64,000 nucleotides of DNA from assembly GCA_946811695.1 (NCBI GenBank), contig OX328125.1, positions 102,197,176-102,261,175 of the forward strand, in the 5' to 3' direction. The notes under the pieces were generated by a model. That model had not been told where the DNA came from. It saw nothing but the letters and a program-made list of their open reading frames with translations, and made no database searches. The translations under genes and the position numbers were made by a program. Of the stretch, positions 33,379 through 46,161 are shown piece by piece. The stretch's first letter is position 1. Each line of letters starts with the position of its first letter. The DNA comes from Gonocerus acuteangulatus. Taxonomy: Eukaryota; Arthropoda; Insecta; Hemiptera; Coreidae.

Positions 33379-35511
33379 ATACCAAAGGGACCAATAAGGC
33401 CCCTGGACTTACCTAAGTCCTATAGACCTATAAGTCTCTCTTCCAACGTGCTGAAAACGATGGAGAAGGTAGTGGACATGCACATCAGGGAGGACCTCTT
33501 AGGAAGGCATCCTCTGCATGCCCAGCAATTTGCGTATCAAAAGGGCAAATCAACAGAAACTGCCCTGCATTATCTAGTGGGCAGAATAGAAGACTCACTT
33601 CAAAACAAGGAAATTGCGCTATGTGCATTCCTGGATATAGAGGGTGCTTTTGACAATACCTCATATGCAGCCATAGAGGAGGCTACCAAGGAGTTTGGTG
33701 CTGAGCTCATCCTCAGAAGATGGGTTAGGGCTATGCTGGGAAGCCGGCGAATTAGAGCAAGGAAGGGGTGGGTCTCCACAAGAATAAGGGCAACTAGAGG
33801 TTGCCCCCAGGGAGGTGTTATATCACCCCTGTTGTGGACAATGGTGGTGGACTCCCTCCTTAGAACTCTTTCTGAAGCTGGGTACGAGGTAATAGGATAT
33901 GCGGATGATATAGTGGTTATAGTAAGAGGGAGATTTCCGCATGTCCTAAAGGAACGTATGCAGCTGGCACTAAGAATGATTAGGAGATGGTGCCATAATC
34001 TTGGGTTAACGGTTAATCCTGAAAAGACCAAGGTAGTCCCTTTCTCTAGGAAAAGGAACCTGAATATGGAACCTATCCTGGTGGAGGGGTCTCCTGTATT
34101 GGTCACAAATGAGATCAAGTATCTGGGAATAACACTGGATAGAAGGCTCACTTGGAATCTGCACCTCAATAAACAGATTGAGAAGGCAAAGGTCTCTTTA
34201 TGGGCCTGTAACAGGCTCTGTGGAAAGACCTGGGGTATGAGACCGAGGATGCTCCTCTGGCTATACACTGCTGTAGTAAGGCCTATGGTAACATACGCAG
34301 CACTAGTCTGGTGGACAAAAACTGAGGAGAAGACCGCAGCCAGCAGGCTAGAAAGAGTCCAAAGGCTAGCATGCCTGGGAATCACAGGGGCAATCAGGAC
34401 GTGCCCCACTGCAGCGATGGAAGCAATCATAAGATTAACACCGCTAGCTATCCGCATCAAGCGAGAGGCCCTGATTGGTGCACTGAGAATCCAGTCCCTC
34501 AAAGTGAGCAAGGATGAGACTAGGGGACATCTCAGGATTCTGCAAAGACTAAAAGAGAGCGATCTATGCCTCACCCGGTCGGATGAGATGACACGGACAC
34601 TTGTTTTTGACAAGCAGTTCAGTGTTGTCATTCCTAGTCGACAGAGCTGGGAGGAAGGACAGGATAGTTTCCAAAGAGACTCATTGGTTTGGTACACCGA
34701 TGGCTCTCTTAAGGATGAGAGGGCTGGTGCAGGGGTATATGGTCCCAGAACAGAAATAGCCATAGCTCTTGGATCCTTTGCTACAGTCTTCCAATCGGAA
34801 GTTCATGCAATTGAGATTGCAGCCCGAGAAAATCTAAGAAAAGGTGTTAAAGGGCAAAGAATACGAATAAATAGTGACAGTCAAGCTGCACTGAAGGCAC
34901 TGGCATCGCATAGTGTCTCCTCAAAACTAGTGCTCGATTGTCACAATGCCCTAAGTGATCTGGGCAGGCGTAACAGGGTTACGCTTGTGTGGGTGCCGGG
35001 ACATGAGGGCATTGAGGGCAATGAGAAGGCCGATGAGCTGGCAAGGAAGGGATCGGAGGAGATACTTCATGGTCCTGAGCCGTTCTTTGGTGTTTCAAAA
35101 AGCTTTGTCAAAAAGGTAGTAAATGCCTGGGAACAAGAAGAAATTCAAAAGAATTGGCAGGCTAAGCCAGGTATGAGGCAGGCAAAGCTACTTGTCCGGA
35201 TCTCGAAAGATAGGGCAGGGTATTTCCTTCAACTAACAAGAATAGAATTAAGAAGGATAGTCGGACTTCTCTCTGGACATGGTCCGCTAAGAAAACACCT
35301 GTGCACGATGGGGCTAATAGAGGACCCTACATGTCGCTGGTGCCTCGAAGAAGAGGAAACCTCACAGCACGTCCTCTGCGAATGTGAGGCCTTGGCCTAC
35401 AATAGGCTAGTGCACATAGGGAAGGCAATTGCTACGCCCAAGGACATAGCCGAGGCTACTCCCAAGGAGCTCAAGCTATACGTGAGGAGCTGCAAGCTAG
35501 AAAGGGAGTAA
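33379..35511 (+). CDS. LINE polyprotein: reverse transcriptase, RNase H, zinc knuckle (5'-truncated)
   Basis: The polyprotein copies element RNA into DNA at a nicked target. The frame is open from a GTG at 33355, but its first eight codons come from the SINE, so no genuine start exists. Numbering from 33355: SYRPISL at 22-28, AFLDIEGAFD at 91-100 (catalytic Asp 94), GCPQGGVISPLLW at 149-161, YADD at 182-185, and the thumb with KYLGITLD near 255-262. A complete RNase H follows: YTDGS (Asp 449), Glu 482, INSDSQ (Asp 508), WVPGHEGIEGNEKADELA (His 550, Asp 560). A CX2CX8HX4C cluster (660-677) sits near the end. The apurinic endonuclease and ORF1 are missing. RT plus RNase H order places it in the I/LOA group. 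There are no internal stops or frameshifts. Confidence 0.93.
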   Translation: MPKGPIRPLDLPKSYRPISLSSNVLKTMEKVVDMHIREDLLGRHPLHAQQFAYQKGKSTETALHYLVGRIEDSLQNKEIALCAFLDIEGAFDNTSYAAIEEATKEFGAELILRRWVRAMLGSRRIRARKGWVSTRIRATRGCPQGGVISPLLWTMVVDSLLRTLSEAGYEVIGYADDIVVIVRGRFPHVLKERMQLALRMIRRWCHNLGLTVNPEKTKVVPFSRKRNLNMEPILVEGSPVLVTNEIKYLGITLDRRLTWNLHLNKQIEKAKVSLWACNRLCGKTWGMRPRMLLWLYTAVVRPMVTYAALVWWTKTEEKTAASRLERVQRLACLGITGAIRTCPTAAMEAIIRLTPLAIRIKREALIGALRIQSLKVSKDETRGHLRILQRLKESDLCLTRSDEMTRTLVFDKQFSVVIPSRQSWEEGQDSFQRDSLVWYTDGSLKDERAGAGVYGPRTEIAIALGSFATVFQSEVHAIEIAARENLRKGVKGQRIRINSDSQAALKALASHSVSSKLVLDCHNALSDLGRRNRVTLVWVPGHEGIEGNEKADELARKGSEEILHGPEPFFGVSKSFVKKVVNAWEQEEIQKNWQAKPGMRQAKLLVRISKDRAGYFLQLTRIELRRIVGLLSGHGPLRKHLCTMGLIEDPTCRWCLEEEETSQHVLCECEALAYNRLVHIGKAIATPKDIAEATPKELKLYVRSCKLERE

Positions 35512-35600
35512 GACAGAGACGCAAATCACAATAGATCCAATAGGGTCGCGGTGAACAAGGGCGTAGGGCCCAGGTCCCTTTGTATTGTATTGTATTGTAT
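33379..35600 (+). mobile_element. 5'-truncated LOA/I-type LINE inserted in a SINE
   Basis: The element begins abruptly inside the RT coding region and ends with a (TGTAT)n tail at about 35579-35600. TATAGAGGTATCT occurs at 33366-33378 and again at 35598-35610, a target duplication of 10-13 bp (a few bases are ambiguous because the tail also ends in TAT). The intact frame and the exact duplication indicate a recent insertion. Confidence 0.92.
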
Positions 35601-35893
35601 AGAGGTATCTGATTCATGACCATACGGCAGACTAGGGAAATAGTGTGGTCGGTACTATGCTCCGGCCGCCTGATTTTCCACTTAGGTGCTTCGACTGCTA
35701 GAATCATTAGCACCCAAGGTACCCATTATTAAATTAATTAAAGGCTGGGTTGGTCTAGGGACGGCGAGGGACGCTGAATTCAACCCATGGACGTAGACAC
35801 TAGAAGAAAAAATCTTTAGTGCTTGCTCGGGATTTGAACGCAGGCACTCCAGCTTATTAGTCCAGTGCTCTACCACTGAGCTAACCTCGCCCC
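35598..35893 (-). mobile_element. SINE B, 5' part, split by LINE insertion
   Basis: Continues the SINE interrupted at 33378. It ends with GAGCTAACCTCGCCCC, the tRNA-like head on the minus strand. Joined with 33310-33378 it makes one complete SINE B. Confidence 0.92.
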
Positions 35894-35904
35894 TTAACAG
35901 AGAC

Positions 35905-36836
35905 AAAAAGTCCGTCACGCAGGAGCTGCATAACTAAGCACTTTCCTCATAATTTGGGTAGTGTAGACTGCTTTCCGGAACAATTTGCTTAAAATATCCT
36001 ACATAAATAAAATAAAAACATGAATAGTTCCCTTTTAAATTTGTAATGAGTAACTGATCAATTATTAATTTGCTTCCAGAGTTATGTTTACACATGGTAC
36101 GTATTACACTACGTAATAAATGCAAAAAACCTCATATTATCGTATTTTGATTTAACGCAGGAACAGGATACAGTCACTCTAGTGGTAGAAAGCGCTCCTT
36201 GCGGCGGTTTTGTGAACCTACGTCTGGCGGGCTTTTCTATTGAAATATATTACAAATTAAACCCCCGCTTTCCGATTGACCGATTCAGCTCATTTTTACA
36301 ACACTTCTTTCTCATGAGTTACCCACGACGTATACCGCGTTTCGTTACAATACAGCATAAATTACGACCGGTATGAGTATATTAGGAATTTGGGTCCGGT
36401 GCGAACCCCCCCCCCCTTCTAATGAACCGATTTAGTTTATTTTTTAAACACATATTTACCTGTAGATTACCACTACGGATACCGAGTTTCGTCGAAATAT
36501 ACCAAAAATCACGGCTGGTAGTGGCGAATTGGTATTGTGGGTCCGGAGTAAACCCCCCCTTCTAATGAACCGATTTAGTTCATTTTTATATCTCACTTTT
36601 CTCTCTATATTACCACTACGAATACCAAGTTTCGTTGAAATATAACAAATATTACGGCTGACATAGTCAAATTAGTGTTTTGGGTTCGGGGTAAACCCCC
36701 CCTTCCGGTGGACAGACTTTGGTGGTTAACGAACTCGTTCAATCGTTTGCTAATTGAATGCTATATACCAAGTTTCGTGAAGAAAAAAACAAAAACTCTG
36801 GCCGCTATCGTGTTAACAGACACACACACACATATA

Positions 36837-36886
<50 letters not shown>

Positions 36887-37037
36887 TATATATATATATA
36901 GATATATATATAAATTTTAACGGGGGTCATTTTCGGTGTCTGCTAGGTAGGATCGATAAAGATTTGAAGAAATGTTTCAAAATTCCGTCATGAGTCCAAC
37001 CTTAATAGCTACTTTCCTTCGGAGGAAAGTGCTAAAA
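35905..37037 (+). mobile_element. Helentron-like element H1, copy 5
   Basis: AAAAGTCCGTCACGCAGG start, about three 143-bp units (one fewer than copies 1 and 2), (AT)n at 36826-36911, and a 3' hairpin with GTGCTAAAA ending at 37037. It starts 11 bp after the split SINE. Confidence 0.65.
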
Positions 37038-37228
37038 CACGTTGAAAAGAACAAAACAAACAATTTCGAACATTTAAGCAAATATTTCTCGGATTGACAT
37101 TGCCCCATTGAAAATTACATCTGAACCTTTTTTGAAGGGAATTTAGTAAGCCTTAGAATGGTCGCCTTCCACTTACCATGATTTCTTATCCGTCTTCGAG
37201 ATATTTTAGAAAATATAATATAATCTGA
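37038..37228 (+). mobile_element. Helentron-like H2 internal fragment
   Basis: Similar to 55915-56090 (ATTTCTCCGACTGACATCGC region, GAACCTTTTTTGTAGAGCAT, ATTTAGTAAGC). Neither terminus is present. Confidence 0.5.
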
Positions 37229-37493
37229 CATGGGCGTATGTAGGAAATAATTTCGGGGGGGGGGCCGAGACCATTTCCGGTGTATGGAATAGTAACAATT
37301 TAGAACCTGCAATAGTTTTAGCCAACTAAAACTATAAATAGTTTTAGCTATTACACCGAAAATAAAATATTTTTTTACGAACTATCTGATCTTATTAAAT
37401 TTATTTTTAATGGTTTTATGACTTATTTTTACCGATCAAATCAAAATTTGATTTTGAAATTAAGGGGCAGCCCCTCCTTTATTTACGCCCATG
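37229..37493. mobile_element. Possible hAT-type MITE, 265 bp
   Basis: CATGGGCGTA at 37229 and its reverse complement TACGCCCATG ending at 37493. An internal run of ten G and GGGGCAGCCCCTCC lie near the ends. No 8-bp duplication seen, so tentative. Confidence 0.4.
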
Positions 37494-37664
37494 TTTTTAT
37501 GCCCATTATTAATTTTTTTTTTCTAACAATACCTTACCTCTAAACGCAACCAACATTTTAATAATTTAGATTGAATGAATGTCGAACATGTGGAAGAAGT
37601 TCCACATCAATCAATCGTTTCTCAATACCTAAATTGAAAATTATTTTGGATAACTAACATAACG

Positions 37665-37914
37665 AGTGTCTTCGTTCATGGGTTGAATCCGGCCTCCCTG
37701 GCCGTCTCTAGGCCTACCCAGCCTTTAATTAATTTAATAATGGGTACCTTGAGTGTTAATGACTATAGCGGTCAAAGCAGCCAAGGGGAAAATCAGGCAG
37801 CCGGAGTATAGTACTGACCACACTATCTCCCTAGTGTGCTTATGGTCATGAATCAGATACCTCTATAGTATCTGCCCCTAAGGGCCTTCTTGGCCTGTTA
37901 CCGGACTGATTTTA
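37665..37914 (+). mobile_element. SINE B, 5'-truncated
   Basis: Starts at GTGTCTTCGTTCATGGG without the tRNA head and ends at GGACTGATTTT. Confidence 0.88.
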
Positions 37915-38885
37915 TATATATGGAAAATCAGATGTTTTACCTCATCAGATTTTAATAAAATCGTCGAGATACTCGCAAGATCCCAACGCGGATTTCACCC
38001 ATGCAAGTATGACCAACCAATAACTTCAATCAAAAACCACCATAACCTCAAGTGACCCTTCCAGAGCAACAATACCGACTACTAGCCACTTAACACGTCG
38101 CATCCAGAACTAATGCAATCCTTCTCTGCGTACTCCACCAGACATGTCCCATTGTTCTCAGTGGCTCGACTTGAGAATCGAATTCCTGTCAAGCCAACTC
38201 TCGAACCATTGAGTCCAACTCGAAGCGACTCGATGAATATTTAAGCAGCCTGTTCGTCCACTTGTTTCTCTTCTCTGCTTGCTCTACCCTTATTCCCCAG
38301 CTTCCTAATAATATATTGCCTCTATCCAAGATAAAAGTCCGCTTTTAGGAACTAAAAGGCACTAAATATTGATCTTAGGATAGTCTTGTGGAAGATTGTT
38401 CTAGTTGCCGTAAAATTGGTTGATTTAAAGATGTTTTTATGTATGTCCCCCTCCCTGACCATAAAAACCATTTTTGACAAATGCTAGTTTTAGGTAGATG
38501 CTTTGTCCATAAACGTCTCTGGGATTAGCACATTTTTGGCAATACTCATATAAAGGAAGGAACATACTCATATGAAGGAAGGTCCAAGGAGGCTTGTCAC
38601 TTCTTGCTCAACCGCTTAACCCTTTTGCAAACAAACATCTTCAAGAGATTTAGGGCTGCTGACAGAGGGTTTGGCGAACTTTTTTCTACGTTTGCTTGTT
38701 CGTTGGCGTGTTTCCGTCGTACCATAATTTGCGGAAACCCAGCAATTATTGTATCAAGCCCATGAAAGAATAAAGAAGTCCTAACGACTTTTTGAATATT
38801 TTTTGATGCGCATTTGCATCTGAGCTAGCTGCATGTGCCACCCTTTTATAAGGCCAACTGCACGTGGTTGGTCACCCATTCAGGT
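37915..38885. other. No gene seen
   Basis: The 37980-38300 part is relatively C-rich but has no open frame above 60 codons. Nothing recognised. Confidence 0.5.
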
Positions 38886-39400
38886 ATATATTAATTTGGG
38901 TTTAATTTGGAGTTAAGGAAAGATTTGAAAAATAAAAAATTATCAATTGACATGAAAAGTTTTCGGATTTTATGCTTAAGTTCTCTACAAAAAAAAAAAT
39001 GCGCTTAAGTTCATTAAAAGAATTTTTGCTGGACCGATGTCAATTGGAGAAATAAGTAATAATTAAATCTTTGAAAGTGTTAGTTTTTCTCCTTTGAAGG
39101 GGTTTTTGTCTTTGTTTAACCCAATTTTTATTTTTTTTTTGTTTAGAATTTCATTTATCTGTCAAATCAGTATTTTAGAAAATGAGATACTTTTAGTTTT
39201 TTCCTATCGTGAACGCTGAGAGAACAAGGGAGTCATTTCCGCTTAGGATAAAGGAAGTTCCCTGCTGTGGCAGTTTAAACTTCCTTATCATTGAGATTTT
39301 ATTTTATATTTTTAAAAAAACCTATCAATAAATGCTTCTTCTCTTTACTAATAGTGATATGAAGGAAACCGAGCTAAGAAGATTCCTACGAAACGAAGTT
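38886..39400 (-). mobile_element. Helentron-like H2 fragment
   Basis: Collinear with 18770-19340 and 21380-21740 on the minus strand, ending near GGAAACCGAGCTAAG, a degenerate copy of the H2 5' subterminal block. Confidence 0.5.
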
Positions 39401-39972
39401 ATTTTTCATGATAGTTTATTTGTAGCAGCGCACACAAAATTGTCACTTAACCTAATGAGATGCCCGTTGATATGATTAATGACTGGAGCGATATGATGAA
39501 TCGACAGGACAATATGACGAATGGAGACCCGTCATAGATAACACATACTTGTCATGGAGTTCGGACAGCTCTCGATCCGATATTACCATATTCCTTATCA
39601 GTAGAGCTCTTATCACTACTGACAGGGCATAGATATCGTTAGTAAACAAACTTAAATAGATCTTTGTAATGAATGGACAGAAAAAAACATGTGCCCGACT
39701 CGCAGGAACGGAGTCATCGTGGCACGTTTCCTTTTTTAGCAATATTGTCATTTGGGGAAAGTGTTTTGTAAAAATTATTTACCAGCATATATAGCTCACT
39801 AGAGGTAGCTTCTTAAGGTGTGCAAAATCCTATATATTTGTTATGGTTCATGACATTTCGCTAGATGAGCGAGGCTAGCCCAGAGTAATACATAACTGTA
39901 ATATAGTAAATCATAGATCAACTAAAAATCATGTAAATACATTTATGGGCGGCAGCATTAAATATCTATGGA
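39401..39972. other. No gene seen; H2 5'-like patch
   Basis: CCGACTCGCAGGAAC at about 39689 resembles the H2 5' end but no body follows. Confidence 0.45.
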
Positions 39973-39980
39973 ATATTATA

Positions 39981-40037
<57 letters not shown>
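39973..40037. repeat. (AT)n microsatellite with TACATA interruptions
   Basis: Directly precedes the SINE A head. Confidence 0.95.
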
Positions 40038-40038
<1 letters not shown>

Positions 40039-40199
40039 GGGGTCTCCCGTGGTCTAATGGCTAGCGCCTTGGATTCATAAGCGGGAGATGGTGGGTTCGA
40101 TTCCCAACCTCCGGCAGGAATTTTATCATCCCACGGCTTGCTGGTAAAATTCCTCGCTTCCCTGGATGTCGGCGCTAATGACATAGATGTAGATGCGCC

Positions 40200-40263
<64 letters not shown>
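40039..40263 (+). mobile_element. tRNA-derived SINE, family A, with 62-nt poly(A)
   Basis: GGGGTCTCCCGTGGTCTAAT (A-box region), GGTGGGTTCGATTCCCA (B box), a body ending GCGCCG, then A from 40202 to 40263. Same family as 4913-5069. (AT)n lies on both sides. Confidence 0.85.
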
Positions 40264-40267
<4 letters not shown>

Positions 40268-40389
40268 TATATATAATGAAAGCCTGGACAAATGAGTACT
40301 TCTTCCGTAGGAATGAAGTTAGTTTAACCAGGCTTCGCATTGGACAAACCATACATACACATTCATGGACACATCCCACTTAACAGATA

Positions 40390-40580
40390 GAACTTGCGAC
40401 GAGACTCAGGCCGTTAAAGTTCTATCTACCAAGGGAGATACGGGGTCTCCGAGGTGGGTTCGAGTCCCACCTGTGCACCCTGGTCCAGGTGGCATGTTTA
40501 GCGTGAAAAAATTAAATGTCTGATAACTGTCTATCAGAAATGAATAAACACCACCCTAGAGAAGAATAAAAAAAAAGCAA
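40390..40580 (+). mobile_element. Possible tRNA-derived SINE, family E
   Basis: GGTGGGTTCGAGTCCCACC (B box with a paired T-stem) at about 40454-40474, followed by a body ending in an A-run near 40568-40577. The A-box region is weak. Confidence 0.5.
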
Positions 40581-40902
40581 CATTCGTCGCGGTTATTATT
40601 ATCATTATTCATAACATTAACGGCGGTGAGTAATGATACAAATTTTTAAGGTTTGTAAGAAGTGATTTGTATGGAATATTCATATTAATTTTGACATTTT
40701 TTAGCTTGCTTTTCACAGTAGGAAATGTACGTTTCACGGCTCCGTCATGACGTAATCTGAAAACGTAGAGACATGTGGACGTTTTATAATCCATAGATCA
40801 AAGTTCAAATTTGAAAGGGTATTGAAGGCGATATATTTAGTCTTTTTTTCCCCCACGTTTGACAAGTAATATAGAGTTCTTTTTGGTGTGTTATCAGCAG
40901 AG

Positions 40903-41085
40903 AAAAAAAATCAGTGTCATAACGAGTCACAAGGGTCTAGAGGGGAATATAATATAGAGGTGTCTGATTCACGACCATACGCCACGAGATAGTGTGGTCA
41001 GTACTATGCTCCGACCGCCCTTTGTAGGTGCTCGTTAATAAATTAATTAAAGGGTGAGTTGACAATAGGTGTCAAGGGCTGAATT
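40903..41085 (-). mobile_element. SINE B, diverged and internally deleted
   Basis: A-run then ATCAGTGTCATAACGAG, AGAGGTGTCTGATTCACGAC and GGTCAGTACTATGCTCCG: the SINE B 3' half with many changes. The tRNA head is absent. Confidence 0.8.
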
Positions 41086-41247
41086 GCCACCACAAAAAAA
41101 TAAAATAAAAAACTTTCAGGCTAAAATATCTACTGGATGATTTCACCCAGTCAGAAGGTGACACTTTCCCAGAGAAGACTTGTATTTCAAATTAAAAATT
41201 AGTTCCTATGCATTAAAAATCGTCGTTATAAGTTCCGTTGTTTTTTT
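41086..41247. other. No gene seen
   Basis: Short spacer. Confidence 0.5.
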
Positions 41248-41372
41248 TTATGGAGAACATATCCATTTATTTTTATGGAGAACATATCTATTTATTTTTT
41301 TGGAGAACATATCCATTTATTTTTATGGAGAACATATCCATTTATTTTTATGGAGAACATATCCATTTATTT
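41248..41372 (+). repeat. 26-bp tandem repeat, ~5 copies
   Basis: Unit TATGGAGAACATATCCATTT plus ATTTTT. TATGGA and TCCATT give each unit a small palindrome. Confidence 0.9.
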
Positions 41373-42129
41373 TTTTTATCGGTAAGTATGAAGGATTTGG
41401 TTTTAGTCAGGTAATTGCTAGATCATTACCGCTATGAATCTTTAATGAAACTAGTATAATTTCAGGTCTTGTTCATAAATATGTAAACATATTCATATAA
41501 ACATAAACACAAGTACATACATGTTTTATCTAGCAACATTTATTTTGTTCATTTTGTTTATTTGCTTATTTTAATGTTTTTACGTGGTTTTTATTTTATT
41601 CATTATTTTTTATCCTGTTTAAACGAAACTTATTCACATTTTATTGCCTTAATGTTTATTATTTGACACCGTGCATATGTAGTTTTTATAGCCTTGATAA
41701 AGACTTGAAAATCACGTCGAAGCATTACCAATAAATCCCTTATTTTTTGACTATTAATACTGAGCACTGACTATATCCCAGCCATCGACCTCTTCCAAAT
41801 GTTATAAATCTAACATTTTCCCGATTAATGCACTTCATCCAAATAAATGTTCATACAAAGGTATTTCAAACAGGGGGGGGCGGGTTATTGGTAAAATTTA
41901 ATTATGTGTCATCCCCTCCCCATCAAATCGGACTCAGAAACTTGCCAGAATAATTTGATAAAGCTTTTAGTGTGATTATGTCATGGAGCTTGTAAACATG
42001 TTTTCAGTGCTCCGAATCCCTGCATCCCCAACACCATTTACAGTTAAGTGGTTCTGTTACAGACCTCTCTTGGCTTAATTTCTCTCAATTTTTACAGGGT
42101 TAAAAATTAATATGTTATTTTATATGTTA
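41373..42129. other. No gene seen
   Basis: AT-rich. A CTTGATAAAGAC...GTCGAAGC phrase near 41690 loosely recalls the hammerhead-like ends but lacks GAAA and was not called. Confidence 0.45.
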
Positions 42130-42809
42130 TTAATTAAATAAAAATATCATATTTTTACGGAACAGCGGATGGTACGACCCCATAACCTGTAACTTCAACT
42201 CTAGCCCTCCTAAAAAAAAAAAAAGAAAAGGAAAAAAAATCTCTGTATATCTCTGATTACACAAAGCTACACAAAAAGGTACAATAGTCAGGTAAAGTGT
42301 TTATTATTTTTAGAAAAAAATTAAAAAAAAAAAACAAAAAAAAACTGAGAAAAGATAGTGACGCTAAAGAAAAGTGAAGAGTAGAAAAAAATAAAGAAAT
42401 CATAAAAAAAAGTCAAAAATGTATTCAGAATATTTTATTATTAGATTAAAGTTCATGTTAAATTTGACCACAATTATTCCTAATAAACCATCACAATCGC
42501 CACCTTACTTCCCTTTAAACAATATTGCTTTTCAGCTGTCAGGAAATTTTATTGTGTTCCTCCCAGTTATGTGTTTGTCACACATTTTTGTAAGAATTAT
42601 AAACATTTTACCTGACTTTTATAAATTTTTGTGTAGCTTAATAAACAGAAATGTTTTTAGTGTAACTTGCAAGAGTTTGTACTAATTCTTTTTTTAAGAG
42701 GGCTAGAGTTTAAGTTACAGGTTTCAGGATGAATAGTTATGTAAATTTTGGTTGTTGGGTTGTAACATCCGTTGTCCCGTAAAAACTTGACATTTTTATT
42801 TAATTAATT
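42130..42809. mobile_element. Inverted-repeat element, ~680 bp
   Basis: Left arm about 42130-42222 and right arm about 42687-42809 share, inverted, ATTAATTAAATAAAAAT, TTTTTACGG, CAGCGGATG/CAACGGATG, CCTGTAACTT and ACTCTAGCCCTC. The right arm has about 30 extra bases. No domain in the middle and no clear target duplication. Confidence 0.6.
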
Positions 42810-42866
42810 AGTTGATGCTGAATGTCTTAAACACACACAAAAAAAAACTTTCAGCTCAAATGCTAG

Positions 42867-42909
<43 letters not shown>

Positions 42910-44144
42910 AAGACTTAAGCAACAGTGGCTTTTTTTTTTTTTGAAAAAAAAACCTAAAATATTAAATATCTTGAAAAGGGGTAACTTTTGCATAAGGCAA
43001 TATGGGCATAAAATTGTTTGTTTTGACCTAAACTATCACCACCCGAAAGATATGGGTCGACTTACCAGTAACCCTTTATACATAAATATAACATTAGCTG
43101 AGTGCTATAATGCGTGAAATAACATTGATGTGACTATATAACTAATGGGCAACAATATTAATTGAAGTCAATATAGTAGAGATATACGTAGGATTTAATT
43201 GGCTCCAATCCACAGCCAATCAAACAGTATGGATATCCTAGCTTTGATGAAAATTGACAGCAAGCTCTGTCTCTCTCCTCCTGTCCGCAAACAATTTATT
43301 CCCAGATCGTTCCGAGGCACCAAATGACAATAACGTTAAATAGTAAAGAGAAAATCGGAACTGCTCCAATAATTTATGGCTATCTATAGTTTGTCATTAG
43401 TAAAATATCCATTGAAGATATCTAAGAATTATTGATAATTCTATTACTTTAGCACATTGGAAATAAATTTAGTTATTAGAGGTAAGCTCAGATTTTTTTT
43501 TTTTTTTTTTCTTTCTTCTTTTTTACTATACCTAAGAATATTAAAACTGAAGTTAATGAAATCAAGGTCACTAAAAAATAAAGTTAATTGAAATGTTTTA
43601 TATTTTATTTTGTTCTCAATATTATATTTTATTAAATAGCTCTGTCGCTACAGTTTAATATAAATTACTCTCGTTACATTATATATATTATTTTATTTTT
43701 GTACAGGCCCTATTTTTTTTCCAATGAAGGGAAAACCTAAAAGGCCTTCAGGAGGCTTGCCTCATGCGAATCTCCCAGTGTGCGGGACTCTCACCCGCCA
43801 AAGACCCCTCATTTCTGGTTTGATGATTCCCTCTTGGAACAGCTACTTTGACTAATCTTCAAGAGGGTACTGTATTTTCTCCTAAAGGGAACCTACTATA
43901 TTTTCGACAAATTTGGGCGGGACTATCTCCGTACCCCTCCCACTTAAATAGGTAAAATCATTTTAATTTGCGTTTCTAGAAACTATGGCCGCCTTTCAAA
44001 ATAATTTTCTATTTACAAAGCATTACATTTTTATTCCACATCAAGTTATTATTAATTAATATTATTAACATTCTCTAATTTTATTTATTTTAATAAATCA
44101 TGTCACATATTAGAAAAGAAGTACAAAAGCTAAATAAAAAAAAT
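42810..44144. other. No gene seen
   Basis: A-run of about 36 nt at 42871-42906 and pyrimidine-rich runs at 43493-43525. A stretch at 43720-43920 with GACTCTCACCCGCC has a weak minus-strand tRNA-like look but no B box. Confidence 0.45.
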
Positions 44145-44809
44145 AAGGTGAATCACCGTCAAGTCTTACTGTATTTTTCTTCCTTTTCCCCCATTTGTGT
44201 CTCTTCATTTCTTATAAATATTGCAGTTTTTTTAGCACTTTCCTCCGAAGGAAAGTGAATAAGGTGAATCACCGTCAAGTCTTACTGTATTTTTCTTCCT
44301 TTTCCCCCATTTGTGTCTCTTCATTTCTTATAAATATTGCAGTTTTTTTAGCACTTTCCTCCGAAGGAAAGTGAATAAGGTGAATCACCGTCAAGTCTTA
44401 CTGTATTTTTCTTCCTTTTCCCCCATTTGTGTCTCTTCATTTCTTATAAATATTGCAGTTTTTTTAGCACTTTCCTCCGAAGGAAAGTGAATAAGGTGAA
44501 TCACCGTCAAGTCTTACTGTATTTTTCTTCCTTTTCCCCCATTTGTGTCTCTTCATTTCTTATAAATATTGCAGTTTTTTTAGCACTTTCCTCCGAAGGA
44601 AAGTGAATAAGGTGAATCACCGTCAAGTCTTACTGTATTTTTCTTCCTTTTCCCCCATTTGTGTCTCTTCATTTCTTATAAATATTGCAGTTTTTTTAGC
44701 ACTTTCCTCCGAAGGAAAGTGAATAAGGTGAATCACCGTCAAGTCTTACTGTATTTTTCTTCCTTTTCCCCCATTTGTATCTCTTCATTTCTTATAAATA
44801 TTGCAGTTT

Positions 44810-44815
<6 letters not shown>
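44145..44815 (-). repeat. 116-bp tandem array carrying the H1 3' terminus, ~6 copies
   Basis: Units start AAGGTGAATCACCGTCAAGT at 44145, 44261, 44377, 44493, 44609 and 44725. Each ends with TTTTAGCACTTTCCTCCGAA plus GGAAAGT, the H1 3' hairpin. The last hairpin belongs to the full H1 element at 44810. The units are nearly identical. Confidence 0.95.
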
Positions 44816-46014
<1,199 letters not shown>

Positions 46015-46161
46015 TTGTTGTCGTTGATTAGTATGTTGTGCAGTAAGCAACCCATTTCGTTCTTTTGTTTGTTAAATATAGTTTTTTTCTCTATTGTGCA
46101 TCAAACAATATTTACATGAAGCAGTAAAATACTCCACTAACATATTTTATACTCTTTGTTT

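Noticed and set aside
33600..34763. 387-codon minus-strand frame antisense to the LINE
   Set aside because: It mirrors the GC and codon pattern of the RT gene on the plus strand and has no domain of its own.
40039..40120. Functional tRNA gene (also 4990-5069, 15646-15728, 32083-32160, 58811-58890)
   Set aside because: A and B boxes are present but anticodon and acceptor stems do not pair, and each is followed by a shared SINE body.
41680..41745. Another hammerhead-like end
   Set aside because: Has TTGATAAAGAC...GTCGAAGC but no CUGANGA box and GAAG in place of GAAA; no stem I.
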